Shown here: one piece after another, positions 30,921-35,603 of the stretch
Position numbering within the stretch: the first letter of the stretch is position 1
Layout of the letters: each line of letters starts with the position of its first letter
Made by a program: the position numbers and the translations under genes
Source of the DNA: Candidatus Aminicenantota bacterium
GTDB taxonomy: Bacteria > Acidobacteriota > Aminicenantia > S016-38
Assembly (NCBI GenBank): GCA_027062035.1
Contig: JAMOUL010000219.1
Coordinates: forward strand, 1 to 35,603
Length of the DNA stretch: 35,603 nucleotides
Reading direction: 5' to 3'
The notes under the pieces: model-generated
The model's input: only the letters and a program-made list of their open reading frames with translations
The model's database searches: none
What the model was told of the DNA's origin: nothing

Positions 30921-31788
30921 AGCTCCTCCTTTTGGTGGGGTTAAATTTCAGAAGATGGTTTTCGAGAACCCACAATCCGGCAAGAAGAAGCAGGTTCTGG
31001 TTGTCCTCGCCGGATTCCATTGCAGGGAATACTTCCCTGAATCTCAGGCTAAGAAGAACGTTTTTATATATATTGAAGGGAGAGAATTCATTAACTTTAA
31101 GGTCATGGTTCATGGTTACCCCGGAAAGATATAGCTCTGAGAAATCCCGGAGTTCTCTGACCTCTTCCTCCAGAGCCCGAAGCAACGAATCCTTTATAAT
31201 CGGGAGAAAAATTGGATCCCCATTTATCCATCTCCTTCTGGCCAGGGATAGGTCTATGTTTTCTACAATTGCCAGTTTGTCTATGGCGTGAAATACCCCG
31301 TAATTTTCAGTATGAATGATAAGTCTTCCGTCCCTTTCGATCATGAAAACTGTGTGGTCAAATCCCACATCTATAAGTGCAAAGTCTTGAGTTTTCCCTC
31401 TGATCCTTAGCGATTTCTTGAGGAAAAAATAAAGCACAAGAGGAGCAGGGATAATCCTCTGGATTTTTATCCCCGCTTTCTTCAGCGTTTTTCCGACGTT
31501 TAAAAGGAAAACTTCATTTGCCCCAAAAAAGAAATCTTCACCATTTATTGAAACCGGTCGCCTGGAAACCTTTATTCCTATGTTAGGGTGAGAAGTTTTT
31601 ATTCTCTTTAAAGCTCTGAGAATTATGTTAGCCTTTTTCCCTCTGTCCCTTTTTATCCTATTAATTTTCCATGATGTATGAGTCTTTAGGCCTCTATTGA
31701 GTCCCAGAAGTTTCCTTATTTTATCCGTTAAAAATGGGGGAGACTGCAGTCTCTGGATGCCGTGGGGTTCAAAGGAATAGATCAGCAT
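30907..31788 (-). CDS. pilM: PilM-like actin-fold pilus assembly protein
   Basis: A 293 aa protein whose middle part, FALIDVGFDHTVFMIERDGRLI, resembles the nucleotide-binding phosphate loop of the actin-like PilM. It is shorter than the usual 350 aa and diverged, with an N-terminal part that I cannot match. It starts within a TAATG overlap with the pilC-like gene and ends 14 nt into the pilN gene. PilM forms the cytoplasmic ring that links the PilNO complex to the motor. Called from context and the partial motif. Confidence 0.7.
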   Translation of the reverse strand: MLIYSFEPHGIQRLQSPPFLTDKIRKLLGLNRGLKTHTSWKINRIKRDRGKKANIILRALKRIKTSHPNIGIKVSRRPVSINGEDFFFGANEVFLLNVGKTLKKAGIKIQRIIPAPLVLYFFLKKSLRIRGKTQDFALIDVGFDHTVFMIERDGRLIIHTENYGVFHAIDKLAIVENIDLSLARRRWINGDPIFLPIIKDSLLRALEEEVRELRDFSELYLSGVTMNHDLKVNEFSPFNIYKNVLLSLRFREVFPAMESGEDNQNLLLLAGLWVLENHLLKFNPTKRRSYEQS

Positions 31789-32768
31789 TATAACCTCGTT
31801 GCTATTCCCATGAGGGGAAGATATATGGAGATGAGCACCAGGAAAACAAGGGACCCAAGAACTATGGTTATAATGGGTACAACTGCATCGGATAATTTTT
31901 TAAGCCTTGAAAAAAGCTCATCCCTTGTCATTTCTGCAAGCCATGGTAGAACCTCATCCAGGCTACCCGTAGCTTCTCCGGCCTGAAGCATTGCTATTTC
32001 GTGTGGCATTAAATATGGAGCAAGGGCGTGGTGGAAACTTTCTCCGTTCATAATAGAATCCCTGACACTGGATAGATCGAAAAGATGTAAGTGTATGTTG
32101 GAGAAGGCCTGATGCAGATTAAATCCACTTGCATATGCAAAACCCAGGCTTTCGAAAAGAAGAACCTTTTCGTAGAGGAGGGAAATCCTTCTCATGAAAG
32201 GGAATAAACTTAACACATATTCCCAGTTTCTTGAAAGATACCAGCCAGATAAGAGCAGAAATATGATAATTAAGGGAAAGAAGTCCAGCAGGAATTTTCC
32301 TGCTGAGAAAACCGCCTTTGAAATTCCAGGGAGTTCTCCTCCGAAGGCTGTTACCAGCTCTGAAAACTTCGGCACCACGTACATCATTATGAAAATGAAA
32401 ATTCCAACAGCGAAGATTACTTCTATGGCCGGAAAGAAAATGCTCAGCAGAAATTCTTTCTTTGTTTTCCCCATTTTTTCAACGTGCTGATAGAGGTTTT
32501 TAAGGCCATCTTCCAGTTTTCCTGAGTCACGGGAGCTTTTCAGAAAGTGGTACTCTGCCTCCGGAATTTTTCCCCTGAGGTCCTCAAGCCAATCCCCTCT
32601 TCGTTTTATGCCGAAAAGGGGATAGACAACCTCTGCTGCCTGAACGATATTTACAACCCCGGCCTTTACATAGTAGAAGAGCATTTTGTAAAGGCGTTCT
32701 CTGTTGTTTACCTTTTTTCCCCTGCTTGAAAAGAATGAACCAGCTTTTCTTCGAAAGTGGTTTGCCAT
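31788..32768 (-). CDS. pilC: Type II/IV secretion system F domain protein (PilC-like)
   Basis: A 326 aa inner-membrane platform protein that couples the pilus motor to the fibre. It contains two T2SF domains: the first around 25-130 and the second, ending in the membrane, around 200-326. Three transmembrane segments are visible: FAVGIFIFIMMYVVPKFSEL, FLLDFFPLIIIFLLLSGWYL and VPIITIVLGSLVFLVLISIYL. The second domain carries LLFESLGFAYASGFNLHQAF and LQAGEATGSLDEVLPWLAE, typical of the family. ATG 32768 follows GGAGGTGAA. It is the first gene of the pilMNOPQ operon. The ATPases PilB and PilT are not in the window. Confidence 0.85.
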   Translation of the reverse strand: MANHFRRKAGSFFSSRGKKVNNRERLYKMLFYYVKAGVVNIVQAAEVVYPLFGIKRRGDWLEDLRGKIPEAEYHFLKSSRDSGKLEDGLKNLYQHVEKMGKTKKEFLLSIFFPAIEVIFAVGIFIFIMMYVVPKFSELVTAFGGELPGISKAVFSAGKFLLDFFPLIIIFLLLSGWYLSRNWEYVLSLFPFMRRISLLYEKVLLFESLGFAYASGFNLHQAFSNIHLHLFDLSSVRDSIMNGESFHHALAPYLMPHEIAMLQAGEATGSLDEVLPWLAEMTRDELFSRLKKLSDAVVPIITIVLGSLVFLVLISIYLPLMGIATRL

Positions 32769-32908
32769 TTCACCTCCTTTACAGAAAGTGGATGGTTATC
32801 CTTTTCAGGAAGAAAAAGGTGGGGCAATGTTATATGTGTTCTTTGAGGGTCGGTATCAATGAGCGGTGCAACCAAATAGATTAAGAATTTCTTAGTTGTA
32901 CCTTTCAT
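32708..32908 (-). CDS. Possible small upstream reading frame, 66 aa
   Basis: An ATG at 32908 lies 9 nt after the -10 box of the pil promoter, so it would be near the 5' end of the transcript. It opens a 66-codon frame that overlaps the start of the pilC-like gene by 61 nt. The sequence (MKGTTKKFLIYLVAPLID...) shows no recognised domain and no ribosome binding site. It may be a leader peptide coupled to pilC or a chance frame. Confidence 0.25.
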   Translation of the reverse strand: MKGTTKKFLIYLVAPLIDTDPQRTHITLPHLFLPEKDNHPLSVKEVKWQTTFEEKLVHSFQAGEKR

Positions 32909-32917
32909 TATTAAATA

Positions 32918-32945
32918 ATTTTATAAAAATTTTTGTGTTTGTCAA
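32918..32945 (-). promoter_or_regulatory. Promoter of the pil operon
   Basis: On the minus strand a perfect TTGACA (32945-32940), a 16-bp spacer and TAAAAT (32923-32918), in a very AT-rich stretch. The predicted transcription start is near 32911, about 140 nt before the pilC ATG. Confidence 0.65.
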
Positions 32946-33044
32946 TAAGAAAAATAAAAATAATTAAACTAATTCGAATAATTTACACAAATTAAATAGA
33001 AGGGAGGAGATATAATTTCGAGAATTTTAACAAAAACTTATTGG

Positions 33045-33069
33045 AAATTTCCATAAAGCAGGGAAATTT
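33045..33069 (-). terminator. Possible hairpin terminator after the SelB-like gene
   Basis: On the minus strand AAATTTCC (33069-33062) pairs with GGAAATTT (33052-33045) across a 9-nt loop, 22 nt after the stop codon. A T-run (GTTTTTG) comes about 9 nt later. The stem is AT-rich, so this is a weak candidate. Confidence 0.35.
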
Positions 33070-33090
33070 TTCGGGGAGAAAATAAGGTCT

Positions 33091-34494
33091 TTAAATAAGC
33101 ACTCTTCTATGGGAGTTTTCCCTGTGGGTTATCCCCAGTGAATCGAGAAGTTCAAGGATTGGAATGGCATATTTTCTTGAGAGGGAGGTTAATTTCTTGA
33201 ATTCCTGAATTGTGAGGAGTCTCTTACCCTTTATCTTTTTCTTTATCTCTTCTATCAGATCATTGTGAACCAGGAAGCCTGAAGTGTAATATATTTTTCC
33301 CTCGGTAATTAGCTTGGTTATCAGTTGTTCAACCATCCTGCGATTTTTCAGGTCCCGCAGCAGTCGGTCCATATCCACTATTTCCATGCGTACCATTCCT
33401 TCTATTATCTCCTCCATTTCCATCAGCTTTTTCTCATCCTCTGGTACGAAGTCAGCAAGGCTTACAGCTTCTCCCCTCAGTTTTAATCTGCCCTCGGATA
33501 TGCCTGTAGAAAGGGCGACATTGAAAATTTCCTTTCTCAGGTCCAGCTTTTCCCTTAATTTTTCCTTCTCCATACCGAGAAGAGCTGGTTTTGCCCTGTG
33601 AAAGGGTTTCAGTTTATCTTCCATTTTCTTTACTATTTCCATGATTCCCTTACGACTGATAGCAGAAAGGGGTGAGAAGGAGAATATTCTAATTTTGCCT
33701 TCCTTCTGTTCCTGAAGCATGAGTTCTTCGAGATAAACGGGTCTCCATCCTGTCTGGGCTATTATTCCTCCTGCACTGGCAGGTCTCTGAAGAAAATACA
33801 GGAGGGTTTCCCGGTCATCCATAGGGGGTATGGGCTTTTCCTTTTCTGTTCTTCTTATTCTCAGAATTCTCCCGCAGAATTTTTTATTATCTCTTCGCAG
33901 AATGAATTTTTCGTCCCTGAATATGAGAAAGGGGTTTGATAGCTTCAGTATTTTTCCCCCCTTTTCCTCCTGAATTACAGCCTCTGTAGAAAAACCATTG
34001 CTGAGGAATCGGTATTTGCCTTCCCGGGCTTCGGTATCCACATCAAACATAAAGGATGGCTCCAGTTCTTCTCCCACCAGTATTTCCCCTCTTTTGAATT
34101 TAAGTGGTTCGTGGAACTCTAACTTCAATATCTGGAAAACTCCGAGACTTTCCATATCTATGTTCTGGAAGGTTATACGCCTGATCCTTACCCACTCTTT
34201 TTTCGTGGGGGAATAAAGCCGCTTCCCTCTCCTGATTCTACCCCATTTCTTCACGAAGAACCCATCGCCAAGGGAGATGAGGTAAGGCAGAAAATTGTTC
34301 CTCCACAGGGGTTCTGCTTCGTGGGTAAAGGGTACAAGACCGCATTTTTCCAGGAATTCGTCCTTGCCTTTAAGGAAAGGAGCAGTGTTAAACCACTGCA
34401 GGCGACCCCTTATTATGCCTATTCGGTCATCTTCTTCGATCTTCTGTTCTATGGAAAACCTTTCCGATGGTTCGTAAACGAGTATGTCTCTCAT
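33091..34494 (-). CDS. SelB-like protein lacking the GTPase domain
   Basis: A 467 aa protein. Residues 76-145 look like SelB/EF-Tu domain 2 (GDGFFVKKWGRIRRGKRLY, VRIRRITFQ, LKFKRGEILVGE). Residues 146-215 look like domain 3 (KLSNPFLIFRDEKFILR, then CGRILRI in place of the usual GGGRVLD). Residues 225-467 match the four SelB winged helices, including PFHRAKPALLGMEKEKLREKL and the last one, LTIQEFKKLTSLSRKYAIPILELLDSLGITHR, close to the SelB end that binds the SECIS hairpin. The N-terminal 75 residues have no P-loop, DxxG or NKxD, so the GTPase domain is absent. The ATG overlaps the pgi stop (ATGA). A true SelB would need GTP; the role here is unknown. Confidence 0.75.
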   Translation of the reverse strand: MRDILVYEPSERFSIEQKIEEDDRIGIIRGRLQWFNTAPFLKGKDEFLEKCGLVPFTHEAEPLWRNNFLPYLISLGDGFFVKKWGRIRRGKRLYSPTKKEWVRIRRITFQNIDMESLGVFQILKLEFHEPLKFKRGEILVGEELEPSFMFDVDTEAREGKYRFLSNGFSTEAVIQEEKGGKILKLSNPFLIFRDEKFILRRDNKKFCGRILRIRRTEKEKPIPPMDDRETLLYFLQRPASAGGIIAQTGWRPVYLEELMLQEQKEGKIRIFSFSPLSAISRKGIMEIVKKMEDKLKPFHRAKPALLGMEKEKLREKLDLRKEIFNVALSTGISEGRLKLRGEAVSLADFVPEDEKKLMEMEEIIEGMVRMEIVDMDRLLRDLKNRRMVEQLITKLITEGKIYYTSGFLVHNDLIEEIKKKIKGKRLLTIQEFKKLTSLSRKYAIPILELLDSLGITHRENSHRRVLI

Positions 34495-35603
34495 GTAGTT
34501 CTTCTCTCACCTTTTTTCCTTTTGCCAAGGATCATTTCCATGGCCAGTTTTTTCATGCGTTCTACAGCTGGCTGGTCAAAGGGATTTATTCCCTTCATGC
34601 TGGATATGTACCATACCTGCGATTCCAGAAGGGTTATGAATTGTCCCAGAAATCTTTCGTTTATTTCAGGAATCTCGAAGGAAATGGTCCTTCTTCCTTC
34701 CTGCACCAGTGCTAATTCCGTAGAATCACCCATGAATGAGTATATTTCAGCCAGAGAGCGTCCGGAAAATTCTGTTTCAAGGTATGGATTTTCAGGAATC
34801 TCAATGTCGTGCCTGGCTTTTTTTAACTTCCAGAAGGTATAAACCTTATCGTCAGGCCCGTCAAGGTAAAGCTGGAGTTTCGAGTGCTGGTCCACCGATC
34901 CCATATCAAGAACAGGGGTCTGTCCCCAGCCGTTCTTTCCAAGGCTTTCGCTGTAGAGCTGCCTGTACCAGAGGCCAAGAGGATGGAGATGCTCGCTATA
35001 AACAAGGATTACCTGCATTGGCGAACCTGTTTCGCAGGCGTGATAAAGGAAATATGCTGAAATCAGAGCTGGATTTTTCCGGGGTTCAAGGGATGCAAGT
35101 TCAATTCCTTCCATTCCTCCTGCTATGAGGGCGTCTATATCCACTCCTGCAAGGTAGAGTGGTACAAGGCCCACCGATGAAAGAACAGAGTATCTTCCTC
35201 CCAGACTTTGTGGGATTGGAAAGGATATAAATCCCTCTCTGTCCGCCATTTCCCTCAACTTCCCCTTTTCGGGATCGGTTATAATTATGAACCTTTCCTT
35301 GTTTCTGCCAGCTGCATCAAACAGGAGAAGGAAGTTGATTATTGTTTCGGTGGTTCCGCCGGATTTGGACACAACAATAAAGGCAGTTTTTTCGGGTTCA
35401 AGCAGTTCCATGAGTTCATGCGTTCTTTCAGGGTCAATATTGTCAAAGAAGAAAATTCTCTTTCCCCGGGAATTGTAGGAGAAAGGAAGAAGGGCTCTCA
35501 ATACAGCTTCCGTTCCAAGAGAACTCCCGCCTATGCCGGCAATGACCATGTTTTCTATTTCCATCCCCTCAAGCTCTCCCCTTATCATTTCAGACCATGG
35601 TTC
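34491..35603 (-). CDS. pgi: Glucose-6-phosphate isomerase (partial, N-terminus outside window)
   Basis: Interconverts glucose-6-phosphate and fructose-6-phosphate in glycolysis. About 370 C-terminal residues are present; the reading frame is open to the window edge. Landmarks are IGGSSLGTEAV, VVSKSGGTTETI (phosphate-binding), GGRYSVLSSVGLVPLYLAG with the conserved Arg, VDQHSKLQLYLDGP with the catalytic His, and NPFDQPAVERMKKLA with the C-terminal lysine. This is the PGI superfamily (not the cupin type). The stop overlaps the SelB-like gene start. A copy of GGGGTCTGTCCCC (34915-34927) lies within the codons for WGQTPV. Confidence 0.92.
   Translation of the reverse strand, partial: EPWSEMIRGELEGMEIENMVIAGIGGSSLGTEAVLRALLPFSYNSRGKRIFFFDNIDPERTHELMELLEPEKTAFIVVSKSGGTTETIINFLLLFDAAGRNKERFIIITDPEKGKLREMADREGFISFPIPQSLGGRYSVLSSVGLVPLYLAGVDIDALIAGGMEGIELASLEPRKNPALISAYFLYHACETGSPMQVILVYSEHLHPLGLWYRQLYSESLGKNGWGQTPVLDMGSVDQHSKLQLYLDGPDDKVYTFWKLKKARHDIEIPENPYLETEFSGRSLAEIYSFMGDSTELALVQEGRRTISFEIPEINERFLGQFITLLESQVWYISSMKGINPFDQPAVERMKKLAMEMILGKRKKGERRTT
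34915..34927. repeat. GGGGTCTGTCCCC motif inside pgi
   Basis: A 13-bp copy of the motif, nearly palindromic (GGGG, five bases, CCCC), inside the pgi coding sequence. Two other coding copies are at 15285-15296 (M20 peptidase) and about 18081-18091 (amidotransferase). Confidence 0.7.

Larger units (their letters stand above)
32769..33090. other. Intergenic region before the pil operon
   Basis: A 322-nt AT-rich gap with a possible terminator for the SelB-like gene, the pil promoter, and a leader of about 140 nt before pilC. The leader holds a small hairpin (CCTTTT...AAAAGG) and the candidate 66-codon frame. I looked for a c-di-GMP riboswitch pattern and did not see one. Confidence 0.6.

Noticed and set aside
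32769..32911. c-di-GMP or other riboswitch in the pil leader
   Set aside because: No conserved GEMM core or tetraloop-receptor pattern is visible; only a small hairpin.

Overview
The window reads as a chromosomal stretch from a Gram-negative, probably thermophilic or anaerobic bacterium of a poorly sampled lineage. Evidence for an outer membrane is a PilQ secretin, a TolC-family channel and two lipoproteins. Genes are tightly packed, often with 4-nt or larger overlaps, and use many AGA/AGG arginine codons and Lys/Glu-rich proteins. I cannot fix the phylum from sequence alone. No CRISPR array, prophage or rRNA is visible.

Left part (1-15.7 kb, nearly all + strand). It opens with the end of a prepilin peptidase, a PAS-type histidine kinase, CoaE, a methyltransferase, signal peptidase I, TrmO, a small membrane protein and urocanate hydratase. 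Next comes the conserved yebC-ruvC-ruvA-ruvB recombination operon, then an MscS channel, a GAF-SpoIIE phosphatase, a NamZ-type (DUF1343) muramidase, a TolC-like protein, a UDP-glucuronate decarboxylase and an M20 peptidase.

Middle part (15.7-25.4 kb, mixed strands). A GT4 glycosyltransferase diverges from a methyltransferase plus class I glutamine amidotransferase pair. A minus-strand operon encodes a split version of the lysine-degrading LKR/SDH enzyme, and a FabK/nitronate-monooxygenase-like flavoenzyme lies beyond it. An EcfT/EcfA pair, whose ATPase has a histidine-rich tail, lies near hypB; together they suggest nickel uptake and delivery to a [NiFe] hydrogenase. tRNA-Gln(CTG) and tRNA-Glu(CTC) sit between them, and the truD frame runs antisense into tRNA-Glu.

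Right part (25.4-35.6 kb, all minus strand). A REP-associated tyrosine transposase (RAYT) is flanked by copies of a GGGACAGACCC motif. Beyond it is a type IV pilus assembly operon in the order pilC-like, pilM, pilN, pilO, pilP, pilQ and two lipoproteins (one with a PKD domain). The window ends with glucose-6-phosphate isomerase overlapping an unusual SelB-like protein that keeps the SelB C-terminal architecture but has no GTPase domain.

Most notable points: (1) the GTPase-less SelB-like protein; (2) a recurring promoter layout in which the -10 box ends 6-7 nt before the start codon, implying many leaderless mRNAs; (3) coaE with no ATG/GTG/TTG start that preserves its P-loop, but an ATT behind a strong ribosome binding site; (4) the RAYT and its repeat family; (5) truD overlapping a tRNA antisense.
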